In this document: positions 39,763-49,900 of the stretch, piece after piece
How positions within the stretch are numbered: the stretch's first letter is position 1
Layout of the letters: every line of letters begins with the position of its first letter
Source: an uncultured Sterolibacteriaceae bacterium
GTDB lineage: Bacteria > Pseudomonadota > Gammaproteobacteria > Burkholderiales > Rhodocyclaceae
Assembly (NCBI GenBank): GCA_937888595.1
Contig: CALARK010000025.1
Coordinates: forward strand, 1 to 64,000
Direction of reading: 5' to 3'
DNA: 64,000 bases
Notes under the pieces: model-generated
Told to the model about the DNA's origin: nothing
The model's database searches: none
What the model saw: the letters and a program-made list of their open reading frames with translations, nothing else
Position numbers and translations under genes: made by a program

Positions 39763-40314
39763 ATGGGCTACCGACTCTCGAAAATCTACACGCGCACCGG
39801 CGATGCCGGCACCACCGGCCTCGGCGACGGCTCGCGCGTCGGCAAGGACGCGCCGCGCATCGCCGCGCTGGGCGACGTCGACGAACTCAATGCGATCATC
39901 GGCGTGATGCTCTGCGAAGCGATGCCCGACGAGGTGCGCACGCTGCTGACCGGCGTGCAGCACGATCTGTTCGACCTAGGCGGCGAGCTCTCGGTGCCGG
40001 GCGGCGCCTTCCTCAAGGACACCCAGCCCGGCCGCCTGGAAACCGCCATCGACCGCTTCAATGCCGACCTCGAGCCGCTCAAGGAATTCATCCTGCCCGG
40101 CGGCACGCGTGCCGCGGCGCTGACCCACCACGCCCGTACCGTCTGCCGCCGCGCCGAGCGCGCGGTGGTCGCGCTTGCGCACAACGAGGCGATCTCGGAA
40201 GCGTCGCGCCAGTACCTCAACCGCCTGTCCGACCTGCTGTTCGTGCTGGCCCGCTGGCTGAACAAGGATGCCGGTCAGGGCGATGTGCTCTGGCAAAAGG
40301 GCATCAACGCCTAG
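39763..40314 (+). CDS. Cob(I)alamin adenosyltransferase, PduO type
   Basis: A 183-residue enzyme transferring adenosyl from ATP to cob(I)alamin. Signatures: KIYTRTGDAGTTGLGDGSRV at the N-terminus (ATP loop) and RLSDLLFVLARWLN near the C-terminus. Arg/Asp pairs in HARTVCRRAERAVV match. Length is normal. No clear Shine-Dalgarno lies before its ATG; that region is occupied by R23 copy 12. Confidence 0.9.
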   Translation: MGYRLSKIYTRTGDAGTTGLGDGSRVGKDAPRIAALGDVDELNAIIGVMLCEAMPDEVRTLLTGVQHDLFDLGGELSVPGGAFLKDTQPGRLETAIDRFNADLEPLKEFILPGGTRAAALTHHARTVCRRAERAVVALAHNEAISEASRQYLNRLSDLLFVLARWLNKDAGQGDVLWQKGINA

Positions 40315-40331
40315 CCCGGCAACCCGCAGGC

Positions 40332-40354
40332 GCCGTCCTGCCGGCGCCGACTTT
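40332..40354 (-). repeat. R23 dispersed repeat, copy 13
   Basis: Core has one mismatch. It is centred between stops of two convergent genes (17 bp and 14 bp away). Confidence 0.88.
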
Positions 40355-40368
40355 CATCAGCGGAAGCG

Positions 40369-40908
40369 CTAGCGAATACGTAAGCGCTGATTTTCCAGGC
40401 AGCGCATCAGTTCGCCACTGACCGAGCGCAGACGCTGGTTCAGCAGCATCAGCAGTTCCATCAACAGCTTGACGCCAAAACGCGGTTCGTCATGGACGAT
40501 GCGGATCAGCGCATCGCGGTCCAGCGTGGCGAAGATCGTCGGCTCGAGGGTCACGCAGCTGGCGAAGCGCGGCTCGCCGTCGATGAGGGACATTTCCCCG
40601 AGCGTCTTGCCGGGCCCGGCCACCGCGAGGCGCTGCGGCAGGCCGCGAGGATCGAGCTTGAGGATCTCGATGCTGCCCTCGATGATCAGCAGCATGAAGT
40701 CGCCGGGTGTCCCCTCGCGGATGATCTCGGCGCCGGTGTCGGCACGGTAGCAGCGCAGGTAGCGCGACAGGATCTTGATCTCCGCATGCTCGAAGTCCTC
40801 GAAGAGGCGGATGTGCTCGATGATCTCGAGGATCCGGTCGACGAAGCCCGTCGCATCGCCGAGGGCGAGGAAGGAAGCGAACGGGTCGGAGGCGGGAGCG
40901 GCGTTCAT
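40369..40908 (-). CDS. Cyclic-nucleotide-binding domain protein without HTH
   Basis: A 179-residue protein made of one CAP-type nucleotide-binding domain (~35-150): GAEIIREGTPGDFMLLIIEGSIEIL and LGEMSLIDGEPRFASCVTLEP (phosphate-binding-cassette region). It lacks the Crp/Fnr DNA-binding helix-turn-helix, so it is not a direct transcription factor; it could be a signalling partner. The ligand is unknown; the family-typical Arg-x-x-x pocket is present as PRFAS. Confidence 0.75.
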   Translation of the reverse strand: MNAAPASDPFASFLALGDATGFVDRILEIIEHIRLFEDFEHAEIKILSRYLRCYRADTGAEIIREGTPGDFMLLIIEGSIEILKLDPRGLPQRLAVAGPGKTLGEMSLIDGEPRFASCVTLEPTIFATLDRDALIRIVHDEPRFGVKLLMELLMLLNQRLRSVSGELMRCLENQRLRIR

Positions 40909-41025
40909 GTCTGCGGGATGACGGACGATCGGTTCATTGTATAGCGTGGAGCGCCTTGCGTGCCGACCGCGACTGCAGGTGCTTCGTCGGGCGGCGCATG
41001 GCCGGGGTCGGCGCCGGGCTGCCGG

Positions 41026-41910
41026 TCAGGCCAGCAGCCACAACACCAGCCCGAGCCAGAGGGCGAACACGCCCAGCAGGTGCGGATCGGCCAGCAGTTC
41101 CCGGGCCGGATCGCCGCCGCCACCTGCGCGGTGCAGGCGATAGAGATAGCGCAGCAAGCCGTAGGCGACGCAGGGCACGGTGGCGATCAGCCAGCGCGTA
41201 CCGTGCATCGCTATCGTCTCTTCGCTGACGGTGTAGAGGCTGTAGGCGAGCACCGTCGCGCCACCGGCGAGTGTGATGAACTGGTCGAGCATCGGCACGG
41301 TGTAGTCGTCGAGGACGCGGCGATGGCTGCCGCTTTCGGCCAGCAGCGCATCGAGTTCGGCGCGACGCTTGGCGAAGCCAAGGAACAGCGTCAGCATCAG
41401 GCCACACAGCAGCAGCCAGTGCGAGGGCTGGATGCCGATACCCAGCGTGCCGGCGAGCAGCCGCAGCAGGAAGCCCGCCGCGATGATGAAGACATCGAGC
41501 ACCACGACATGCTTGAGTCCGGCGCTGTAGCCCACATTGAGGAGCAGGTAGGCGAGGAAGATCCACGGCACCTGCGAGGCCGGCAGCCCGAGGTGGCCGA
41601 ATGAGCCGAAGGCGAGGCCGAGCCCGCCCATCAGGCAGAAGGCGGCGAGCGCCAGGGCGGCCGGCACGCCCACCGCACCGCTGGCGAGCGGGCGGTGCCG
41701 CTTCTCGGGATGCAGGCGGTCCTGCTCGCGATCGACCAGGTCGTTGACCACATAGACGGCGGAAGACAGCAGGCAGAAAGCGATGAAGGCGGACAGCGCC
41801 AACGCCACCCTGTCCGGGTCGCGCCAGGCATGGCCGAACAGGAGGCCGACGAAGACGAAGCCGTTCTTCAGCCACTGGTGCGGACGCATCAGGCGGATCA
41901 GCGGAGACAT
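41026..41910 (-). CDS. UbiA-family prenyltransferase, likely DPPR synthase
   Basis: A 294-residue membrane protein with about 8-9 helices. Motifs NDLVDREQDRLHPEKRHRP (Asp-rich Mg site) and the second YSAGLKHVVVLDVFIIAAGF resemble decaprenyl-phosphate phosphoribosyltransferases (UbiA superfamily), which add phosphoribose to a polyprenyl phosphate. The start MSPLIRLMRPHQWLKN fits that group; the open frame to 41964 is overlap with the GT39 gene. It overlaps the upstream glycosyltransferase by 13 bp, so the two probably make or use a lipid-linked pentose. Confidence 0.75.
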   Translation of the reverse strand: MSPLIRLMRPHQWLKNGFVFVGLLFGHAWRDPDRVALALSAFIAFCLLSSAVYVVNDLVDREQDRLHPEKRHRPLASGAVGVPAALALAAFCLMGGLGLAFGSFGHLGLPASQVPWIFLAYLLLNVGYSAGLKHVVVLDVFIIAAGFLLRLLAGTLGIGIQPSHWLLLCGLMLTLFLGFAKRRAELDALLAESGSHRRVLDDYTVPMLDQFITLAGGATVLAYSLYTVSEETIAMHGTRWLIATVPCVAYGLLRYLYRLHRAGGGGDPARELLADPHLLGVFALWLGLVLWLLA

Positions 41911-43415
41911 GTCTTGTCGGGGAAATAACGGTCGCAGAAATAACAGCCGCGCTGCGGCAGCCACGGCGGGATGGCATAGTAGCGCCGCCGCACCTGATCC
42001 AGCACGTCATCGCGATAGGCCGCAAAGTCGAAGCCGTAGCCGCGCACCACCCAGAAACGTGCGCCGCGATGCTCGAAGTCCTCGATCGTCACGCTGCGAA
42101 ACCACTGGTCGTACTCGCCGGGGTCGGGGGCCGTCTTGCGCAGCACGGTGATGTCGCGGCCGTCGTGCGTGCGCCAGTCGGTCAGGATGTCGTCATGGCG
42201 CGCATGGCTCGACGCGAGACCCAGCACCGGCACGTAGCGACGCAAGTTGTAGCCGAGCGTCACCGCGTTCGAGTAGCCGTCGGACGCGAGCAGGCTGTCG
42301 CCGAGCTGCGCACGCGCGACGAGCGTGCGGCTGTCGAAGGTCAGCACCGCGCCGGGATAGATGCGCATCGAATGCCAGGTTTCCAGCGGCAGGCGAGAAG
42401 TCACCAGCACGACAGCCAGGTGCAGCGCGGCGAAGCCGAGGAAGAACGCGCCCAGCTTCGGCAGGGCGCTCGCGGAGAGTTGCCGTGCTGCGATCAGCAG
42501 CGCGAAGGGCACGAAGGCCAGCACCCAGTGCAGGCCGATGGTCTTCACCAGCGACAGGCCGGCGAACAGCAGCAGCGGGACGATCGCCAGCGTAGCGAGC
42601 GTCCCTCCATAAAAGTCGGTGCCGGCAGGACGGCGCCGGAACAGGGCCCACAGCACCGGCGGGGTCAGCACGTAGGCGAGCGTCGCGACATACAGCAGCG
42701 GCGTCTGCCAGCTCAATCCGGCATTGCCCGCATCATGGCGATTGACGAAGTTGAACAGGTAGTTCGTCCAGCAGTGGCCGCTGTTCCACCAGGCCATCAG
42801 CCCCAGCGCCGGCAGGGTGCAGGCGTAGGCGATGGCGAGGCCGGCCCAGGCCCCGCGCGAGCGCCGCCGCAGCGCGTCGACGAGATAGGCGAAACCGAGC
42901 AGCGCGGCGAAATACTTCGACAACACCGCGCCGGCGAGAAACAGGCCGGCGACGAAATACCAGCGCAGGGCGTCGTTTTCTCGTACCGCCCTGAGCCACG
43001 CGAGTCCGGAGAGCACGGCGCAATAGACGAGCACCGTATCGGTGGTGACGAAGACGTTCCAGACATTGACCGGCGCCAGCAGCACCAGCAACGCCGCCCA
43101 GTCACGTCGGTCCGCCTGTTCAGGCCACAGCCGGGGCCACGCCCAGCGCACCGCGAGCGCCAGCAGCAGCGGCTGGACGATCTGCGGCAGGCGCAGCCAC
43201 CACTCGGCATCCGTCACGGCGAGGAGCGCCGCGAGCGACCAGCCGATCAGCGGCGGGTGGTCGTAGAAGCCCCAATCGGGAACCTTGCCCCACCAGATGA
43301 AATAGGCTTCGTCGCCGGTGATCGGGAAGACCGCTGCCAGCCAGAAGCGGAACGCCAGCGTCAGGCCGGCAGCGGCAAGGAACAGGCGACCGGCGGACAC
43401 GGGGAAGTGCCGCAC
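41898..43415 (-). CDS. GT39/ArnT-like glycosyltransferase, membrane
   Basis: A 505-residue protein with ~11-12 membrane helices and an early Asp/Glu signature (ITGDEAYFIWWGKVPDWGFYDHPPL), characteristic of polyprenyl-phosphate-sugar glycosyltransferases (PMT/ArnT, GT-C). It transfers a sugar from a lipid carrier to an outer-face acceptor; substrate unknown. The C-terminal third is soluble with CYFCDRYF. An R23 copy encodes RRPAGTDFY (~residues 261-269) in a loop between helices. Operon with the UbiA-like gene (13-bp overlap) and 7 bp downstream of aroG. Confidence 0.8.
   Translation of the reverse strand: MRHFPVSAGRLFLAAAGLTLAFRFWLAAVFPITGDEAYFIWWGKVPDWGFYDHPPLIGWSLAALLAVTDAEWWLRLPQIVQPLLLALAVRWAWPRLWPEQADRRDWAALLVLLAPVNVWNVFVTTDTVLVYCAVLSGLAWLRAVRENDALRWYFVAGLFLAGAVLSKYFAALLGFAYLVDALRRRSRGAWAGLAIAYACTLPALGLMAWWNSGHCWTNYLFNFVNRHDAGNAGLSWQTPLLYVATLAYVLTPPVLWALFRRRPAGTDFYGGTLATLAIVPLLLFAGLSLVKTIGLHWVLAFVPFALLIAARQLSASALPKLGAFFLGFAALHLAVVLVTSRLPLETWHSMRIYPGAVLTFDSRTLVARAQLGDSLLASDGYSNAVTLGYNLRRYVPVLGLASSHARHDDILTDWRTHDGRDITVLRKTAPDPGEYDQWFRSVTIEDFEHRGARFWVVRGYGFDFAAYRDDVLDQVRRRYYAIPPWLPQRGCYFCDRYFPDKTCLR
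42612..42634 (+). repeat. R23 dispersed repeat, copy 14 (inside GT39 gene)
   Basis: Core has two mismatches. The coding strand reads RRPAGTDF in frame, in a hydrophilic loop. Confidence 0.8.
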
Positions 43416-43422
43416 GACCGGA

Positions 43423-44490
43423 TCAGCGCTCGGCGAGCCGCGTGCGGCGTACCCGCACGGCTTCGGCCAGCTGGTCGAGCACCGTCACCGTGTCCTCCCA
43501 GCCGATGCAGGCATCGGTGATCGACACGCCGTGGTCGAGCGCCGCACCGGGCTTGAGATCCTGGCGCCCTTCCTTGAGGTGCGACTCGACCATCACGCCG
43601 AAAATGCGGTCTTCGCCGGCCGCGAGCTGGGTGGCGACGTCGGTGGAGACTTCCATCTGCCGCCGGTACTCCTTGCGGCTGTTGGCGTGCGAGAAATCGA
43701 CCATCACGCGTGCGGCGAGGCCGGATTTCGCCAGTTCATTGCAGGCGGCCTCGACGCTGGCGTGATCGTAGTTCGGCTGCTTGCCGCCGCGCAAAATCAC
43801 GTGGCAGTCCTCGTTGCCGTTGGTCGACACGATGGCCGAATGGCCGGCCTTCGTCACCGACAGGAAATGGTGCGGCGCCTGGGCGGCGCGGATCGCATCG
43901 ACGGCGATGCGGATGTTGCCGTCGGTGCCGTTCTTGAAACCGACCGGGCAGGACAGGCCCGAGGCGAGTTCGCGATGGACCTGCGATTCGGTGGTGCGGG
44001 CGCCGATGGCCCCCCAGCTGATCAGGTCGGCCGTGTATTGCGGTGTGATGGTATCGAGGAACTCCGTGGCGCAGGGCAGGCCCATCTCCGTCAGTTCCCA
44101 CAACAGGCGGCGCGCGACGCGCAGGCCCTCGTTGATGCGGAAGCTGCCGTCGAGGCGCGGGTCGTTGATCAGGCCTTTCCAGCCTACGGTCGTGCGCGGC
44201 TTCTCGAAATAGACGCGCATCAGGATCAGCAGGTCGTCAGCAAGCCGGTCGCGCTCGGCCTTGAGGCGACGGGCATATTCGATGGCCGACTCGAAATCGT
44301 GGATCGAGCAGGGGCCCACGACGACCAGCAGCCGGTCGTCGGCGCCGTGCAGGATGCGGTGGATGCCGGCGCGCGCTTCGTAGGTCGTCGTCGCGGCCAG
44401 ATCCGTGGCCGGAAATTCGCGCAGGACGTGGCCGGGCGGCGAGAGTTCCTTGATTTCGCGGATGCGGACGTCGTCGACGATATGCTTCAT
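43423..44490 (-). CDS. aroG: DAHP synthase, class I
   Basis: A 355-residue 3-deoxy-D-arabino-heptulosonate-7-phosphate synthase, the first step of aromatic biosynthesis. Motifs: GPCSIHDFESA, RVYFEKPRTTVGWKGLIND, ATEFLDTITPQY and VDFSHANSRK. Length matches the feedback-sensitive AroF/AroG/AroH group; which amino acid inhibits it cannot be read from the sequence. ATG 44490 gives a typical start; an open frame to 44538 is upstream spill. Followed 7 bp later by the GT39 gene on the same strand. Confidence 0.92.
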   Translation of the reverse strand: MKHIVDDVRIREIKELSPPGHVLREFPATDLAATTTYEARAGIHRILHGADDRLLVVVGPCSIHDFESAIEYARRLKAERDRLADDLLILMRVYFEKPRTTVGWKGLINDPRLDGSFRINEGLRVARRLLWELTEMGLPCATEFLDTITPQYTADLISWGAIGARTTESQVHRELASGLSCPVGFKNGTDGNIRIAVDAIRAAQAPHHFLSVTKAGHSAIVSTNGNEDCHVILRGGKQPNYDHASVEAACNELAKSGLAARVMVDFSHANSRKEYRRQMEVSTDVATQLAAGEDRIFGVMVESHLKEGRQDLKPGAALDHGVSITDACIGWEDTVTVLDQLAEAVRVRRTRLAER

Positions 44491-44544
44491 GGCTGCGGCC
44501 CTGACTGGAAAGCGGCTGATTTTATCGCAGTGCAGCACCCCGAC

Positions 44545-44567
44545 ACCGTGTCGCCAGCGCCAACTTT
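44545..44567 (-). repeat. R23 dispersed repeat, copy 15 (degenerate)
   Basis: Four core mismatches and one flank mismatch; spacing and T-run are kept. It is in the intergenic region between tldD and aroG. Confidence 0.5.
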
Positions 44568-44569
44568 TT

Positions 44570-44613
44570 GTGCGCGAAGCGCACTGACAATCTCCCCTTC
44601 CGGGAGGAAGGGG
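44570..44613. terminator. Two tandem perfect hairpins after tldD
   Basis: Stem-loops GTGCGC-GAA-GCGCAC (44570-44584) and CCCCTTCC-GGGA-GGAAGGGG (44594-44613) lie 15 bp past the tldD stop. Neither is followed by a T-run in the tldD direction, so this is terminator-like but not a classic intrinsic terminator. Confidence 0.4.
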
Positions 44614-44628
44614 CTGGGGGATGACGGG

Positions 44629-46071
44629 CTATCCGGTCCCGCCCACGGTCAAGCCGTCGATCCGCACCGTCGGCTGGCCGACGCCGACCGGCACGCTCTG
44701 GCCTTCCTTGCCGCAGGTGCCGACGCCCGGATCGAGGGCCAGGTCATTGCCGATCATCGACACGCGCGTCAGCACGTCCGGGCCGTTGCCGATCAGCGTG
44801 GCGCCGCGCACCGGGCGCGTGATTTTGCCGTTCTCGATCAGGTAGGCCTCGGCGGCCGAGAAGACGAACTTGCCGCTGGTGATATCGACCTGCCCGCCGC
44901 CGAAATTGGCGGCGTAGAGCCCCTTCTTCACCGAGGCGATGATTTCCGCAGGGTCGCGGTCGCCGGCCAGCATGGTCGTGTTGGTCATGCGCGGGATCGG
45001 CATGTGGGCGAAGGATTCGCGCCGGCCGTTGCCCGTCGGCGCGACGCCCATCAGGCGCGCATTGAGCGTGTCCTGCAGGTAGCCGACGAGGATGCCGTCC
45101 TCGATCAGCGTCGTGCGCCGCGTCGGCTCGCCTTCGTCGTCGACGGTCAGCGACCCGCGCCGGTTCGGGATCGTGCCGTCGTCGACGACGGTGACGCCCT
45201 TCGCCGCGACGCGCTCACCGACGCGGCCGGAGAAGGCCGAGCTGCCCTTGCGGTTGAAGTCGCCTTCGAGCCCGTGGCCGATCGCCTCGTGCAGCAGGAT
45301 GCCGGGCCAGCCGCTGCCGAGCACGACCGTCATCTCCCCGGCCGGCGCCGGGTCGGCGCCGAGATTGACGCGGGCCTGATGCACCGCCTGCCGCGCATAG
45401 TCGGCCAGCACGGCATCGGTGAAATAGCCGTAGTCGAAACGACCGCCGCCACCGGACGAACCCTGCTCGCGCCGGCCGTTCTCCTCCATGATCACGGTGA
45501 CCGAGACGCGCGCCAGCGGCCGCACATCCGCCGCCAGGCGGCCATCCGAGCGCGCGACGAGGATGGTCTCCCAGCTGCCGGCGATGTGCGCCATCACCTG
45601 CGTTACGCGCGGATCCTCGGCGCGGGCGAGGCCTTCGAGCCGCTCCAGCAACTTCACCTTGGCTGCGGCGGGCAGCGAACCGATCGGGTCGGCATCAGCA
45701 TACAGGACAGCCGCCGCGCGGCCGCTCAATTGCGGCAGCTTTCCGGCACTGCCGGCCGCCGCGATCGCGCGCGTCGCTTTCGCCGCGCCCATCAGCGCGG
45801 GCAGGCTGATCTCGTCGGAATAGGCGAAGGCGGTCTTGTCGCCGCTGACCGCGCGCACGCCGACGCCCTGCTCGATGTTGAAGCTGCCCGACTTGACGAT
45901 GCCCTCCTCCAGGCTCCACGCCTCGGAGCGGGCGAACTGGAAATAGAGGTCGGCGAAATCGAGCCGATGGCCGAACAGTTCGCCGAAGACGCCGGACAGG
46001 TGGCCGGTGGTCAGGTCGTAGGGCGCGAGCAGGTGACGCTCGGCGGTCTGGAAAAGGGTGTCGTGGGTCAT
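44629..46071 (-). CDS. tldD: TldD metalloprotease
   Basis: A 480-residue zinc protease subunit that with TldE/PmbA cleaves peptides such as microcin precursors and CcdA. The Zn-site sequence HEAIGHGLEGD is intact, followed by the usual strands with GVTVVDDGTIPNRRGS and IPRMTNTTMLAG. Length is normal. It is downstream of nit and yhdP on the same strand, the usual beta/gammaproteobacterial order; an R23 copy separates it from nit. Confidence 0.95.
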   Translation of the reverse strand: MTHDTLFQTAERHLLAPYDLTTGHLSGVFGELFGHRLDFADLYFQFARSEAWSLEEGIVKSGSFNIEQGVGVRAVSGDKTAFAYSDEISLPALMGAAKATRAIAAAGSAGKLPQLSGRAAAVLYADADPIGSLPAAAKVKLLERLEGLARAEDPRVTQVMAHIAGSWETILVARSDGRLAADVRPLARVSVTVIMEENGRREQGSSGGGGRFDYGYFTDAVLADYARQAVHQARVNLGADPAPAGEMTVVLGSGWPGILLHEAIGHGLEGDFNRKGSSAFSGRVGERVAAKGVTVVDDGTIPNRRGSLTVDDEGEPTRRTTLIEDGILVGYLQDTLNARLMGVAPTGNGRRESFAHMPIPRMTNTTMLAGDRDPAEIIASVKKGLYAANFGGGQVDITSGKFVFSAAEAYLIENGKITRPVRGATLIGNGPDVLTRVSMIGNDLALDPGVGTCGKEGQSVPVGVGQPTVRIDGLTVGGTG

Positions 46072-46094
46072 TGGGGGTCGGGGAATGGGGGAGC

Positions 46095-46117
46095 GCCGTC
46101 CTGCCGGCGCCGACTTT
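46095..46117 (-). repeat. R23 dispersed repeat, copy 16
   Basis: Core has one mismatch. It is between tldD start and the nit stop (18 bp away). Confidence 0.88.
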
Positions 46118-46135
46118 CTGGAGATGGGGGCGAGT

Positions 46136-46960
46136 TTACAGCCTTCTGTGCCGCAGGGCCGGCAGGCTGGTCCGTACCTCGGCGATGCGTGCCGGATCGA
46201 GGTCGGCCACCACCACGCCCTCGCCGTATTCCATGGCGGCGATCACCTCGCCCCACGGATCGACGACCATGCTGTGGCCATGGGTCATGCGCCCGGTCGG
46301 ATGGCGTCCGCCCTGCGCGGACGCGAGCACGTAGCACTGGTTCTCGACGGCGCGGGCGCGCAGCAGGAGCTCCCAGTGCGCGCGGCCGGTGGTGTCGGTG
46401 AAGGCGGCCGGCAGCACGATCAGGTCCGTCGGCCCCATGGCGCGGAAGAGTTCGGGGAAGCGTAGGTCGTAGCAGATGCCCAGGCCGATGCGCAGGCCAT
46501 GGTCGCCCATGCGGGCGTCAAACACCACCGGCTGAGGCGGGCCGGCCTCGATGGTCTCGGCCTCGTCGTAATGTTCCTCGCCCTTCGCAAAGCCGAACAG
46601 GTGGACCTTGTCGTAGCGCGCGACCTGCTGGCCGGCCGGGTCGAAGACGAGGCAGCTGTTGAGCAGCTTGTCCGGCGCATTCGCCGACAGTGGCATGAGC
46701 GGAATGGAGCCGCCGACCAGCCAGAGGCCGTGGCGTGCCGCGGCGGCGGCGAGGAAATCCTGCAGCGGCCCGCTGCCGGCCGGCTCGCGGGCCTGCAGGC
46801 GCGTCGCGTCACTCGGGCCGATGATCGGGAAGTACTCGGGCAGCGCGACGAGTTGCGCGCCCCGGTCGGCCGCTTCGGCGATCAGGCGGCCGGCGGTGGC
46901 GAGGTTCGGCGCCACGTCGGGCGCGGAAATCATCTGGACGGCGGCGATGCGGAGGCTCAT
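46136..46960 (-). CDS. Nitrilase-superfamily amidase (Nit1-like)
   Basis: A 274-residue carbon-nitrogen hydrolase. The Glu-Lys-Cys triad is visible: ALPEYFPIIG, YDKVHLFGF and GICYDLRFPELFR. The motif set matches Nit1/YbeM-type deaminated-glutathione amidases, which repair transaminated glutathione. ATG 46960 gives the family start MSLRIAAVQMISAPD. The start overlaps the end of yhdP by 4 bp. Confidence 0.88.
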   Translation of the reverse strand: MSLRIAAVQMISAPDVAPNLATAGRLIAEAADRGAQLVALPEYFPIIGPSDATRLQAREPAGSGPLQDFLAAAAARHGLWLVGGSIPLMPLSANAPDKLLNSCLVFDPAGQQVARYDKVHLFGFAKGEEHYDEAETIEAGPPQPVVFDARMGDHGLRIGLGICYDLRFPELFRAMGPTDLIVLPAAFTDTTGRAHWELLLRARAVENQCYVLASAQGGRHPTGRMTHGHSMVVDPWGEVIAAMEYGEGVVVADLDPARIAEVRTSLPALRHRRL

Positions 46961-49900
46961 GGCGCGGCGGCCTTCCTGTCGGTGTCGACATTGCGGTTGA
47001 TCTTCTCGACCTGCGGGTCGCTCCACGGGCCGGTCACGGCATACTCGTAGGCGAAGGCCTGCCCGAACGGGTCATCGAGCGCCTTTTGCGCGAGCCAGAC
47101 GACCGCCCCGGCCACCGGATTGGCCAGCATGGTGCCGGTCGCGATGGTATCGCCGACCGAGGGCTGTACCCTGACCTTCAGGTCCTGCGTTTCGGTCATC
47201 AGGTTGACCTGGCCGGAGAGCAGGATCTTCGCCGCCTGCCCGCGGATGTCGAGCCGGTCGGTCCGCATGATTCCGCGCGCGATGCCGGCCGTGCCGACGA
47301 TGCTGTCGAAGGCGAACCCCTCGCTGAAGATGTCGCGGAAATCGAGCGTGATGCGCCGTGGCAGCGACTGCAGCGAGAGCACGCCGAGCAGCCGCCCGAC
47401 GCCAGGCTCGAGCTTCTTGAACTGCCCCTTGCCGATGTCGGCCTTCATCTGGCCGGAGAGGCTCGGCAGGTCGAAGCCGAACGGCGTGCCGGCCCAGCTC
47501 AGGCTGCCCTCGACGCTGCCGCTGCCGCGCCGCACGGCATCGGGCAGGCCGGCCCGGTCGAGCAGCTTCTCGGCATCGTCGACCTGGAGGCGGAAGTCGA
47601 GGGCGGTTTCCGGTGCGGTGCGGCTGGGGCGCCACTTGCCCGTCCCTTCGAGACGGGCCGCCTCGTTCTTCACATCGAGCTTCGCCTGCCAGCTCCCGGC
47701 ACGGTTCTCCGCGGCGACGCGGACCGCGCCGAGCGCCATCTCGCCGAGACGGAAATCGTCGATCACGAGATCGACCGCCGGCAGTTCCTGCGACGTATCC
47801 GGCGCCTCGCCCGCCGCCTCGGGGGACCGCTGGGCGGCCGGCAGCGCGAGCGTGGCGAAACGGCCGGCGATACGGCCGGCGCCGGCGGGAGTCCAGTCCA
47901 GCTGGCCGCGCGCCTCGCGACTGTCGAGCGCGATGCGCCAGCGGCCGCCGCTCTGCGTGGCGTCGATCCGGACGTCGTGGAAGTCGCGCTGCTGCACGCG
48001 CAGGACGTCGCTGCGGAGCTTCACGCCGGCAAGCGGCAGGTCCGCCCCCGGCGCGTCGGAGGTGCTGCCATTGTCCGCAGGCGCGGGCGCCAGCAGGCTG
48101 CGCCAGCGATCGACATCCAGCGACGCGCCGGCGATGGCGAGCGACAAGCCGCGCTCCGGCAACGCGGCCGCCGGCTGCCGCGCGGCCTCGCCGAGCGCCA
48201 CCCGGCCGCGCCAGCCCGGCCCATCCTGCTGCAACTGCACGCTGGCCAGCGTGCCGAGTTCCGCCGTCCAGCGATTGGCCTGCGCCTCGATGCGCCCGGC
48301 GACCCTGAGCGGCAGCGGCGTGCCGGACGACTTGTTGAGCGGCTCGGGCAGGCTCGACGAGATCGCGTCGAAGCCGGCCTCGACCAGCACCTCGGCTGCC
48401 GGCTTCTTCACCGTCACCGTGGCCCGCCAGGGCGCCTCGCCGGACAGGTGGTCGAACACGCGCGATCCGGACAGTTGCGCCAGTTCCGGTTGCTGCCGCA
48501 GCGCCGCCGCCGGCAGCGTGCCTTTCGCCTCGACGCGCACGGCGCCGCCGGCAAGGTTCGCCACGTCGATGCTCACGGGCGCCCCGAGCAGCTGCGCGCG
48601 CAACCCGCGTGCCTGGAGGCGATCGGAGGTAAACGAGAACTCGCCCTGGGCCGCCGTCAGCGGCAGCAGTTCCGGCAAGACGCGGATCCGGTTGTCCGCG
48701 AACCGGTAGCTGCCCTGCACATCGGTCTCCGCGATGCGGCGCAGGGGCATGGCCAGCCGCAGCGAGAGTTCGCCCCGGCCTTCGGCGCTCATCGGCTGCG
48801 TGAAGTGGTCGATGCGCTCGCCCACCGGGCTGGCCTCGATGAAATCGAGGAAGCGCCGGGTTTCGCCGCTGGCCCGTCCGCTCACCAGCAACATTTCCTC
48901 GGCGGCCTCGAGGTCAAGGATCTCCGCCGCCACGTCCGACAAGGCCACGCCCATGATGTTGGCGCGGCGGCCGCGGATCGTCATGTGGACGCCCTCGAAC
49001 AGCAACTCGCCATCGATGCCGGTGATGCGCGGCCAGCCCGGCGCGTAATCGAGCGTCGCACCGCGGATCGTGCCCTTGACCTGGAAAATCCCGCCCTTGC
49101 CGTCGCGGAAGGGGAACTGCGCCAGCGGTCCCTTGAGGCGCAGGGTGGTGCTCTCGGAGATGCCGCCGACGATGCTGGCACGCAGCCAGTCGCGGGCATC
49201 CTGATTGACCACCAGCGGCATGTAGCGCCACACGGCCTTGCCGGCCGCATTGGTCAGCTTCGCGGACAGGTCGATTTCGCCGGGCCCCTGGCCGGTATAG
49301 CGGTAGGTGCCGGCGGCCTCGCCCTGCGCATCCACGTTGCGAAACGCGGACCGGGCGAGGCGGAGGTCGAGCCCCCCCTCCCGCGCAGTCCAGCCGGCAT
49401 CCGCCTCGAACTGCGCGAAGGCGAGTACCGGCTCGGGGAATACCGCTGGCAGTTCGACACGCAGGTCGCGGCTGTCGAGACGGATATCACCGGAATGCGC
49501 ATCGCCTTCGAGCCGGCCCGACAGGCCCGCGAAACCGGGCAGCTCCTGATGGGCCGCGAACGCCAGCCCGTCGAAGCGCAGCTTCGCCTGCCAGTGGGTC
49601 GGCGCTGCAGCAGGTCCCTCCCAGCTCAGGTCGAGATCGGAAAGCTGCCCGTGCGGCTTGAATTCCTGCAGACGCGCATGGGCCTGGCCGGGCAGTGGCA
49701 AATGGCCGGCCAGCGCCGCCAGCGCACCGATATCCAGGGTGTTCGCCGCAAACTCGCCCCCGGCCTTCCGGCCGGCCGGCACCAGCCGCAGGCGCGCATC
49801 GGTGGGCGGCAGCACGATGCCATCCGCCGTCGCCAGCGTCAGCCGCCGAGAAGCGGCCGTGTAGCCATCGCCCTCGCGGCGCCCGTCAAGCCGGCCGGCG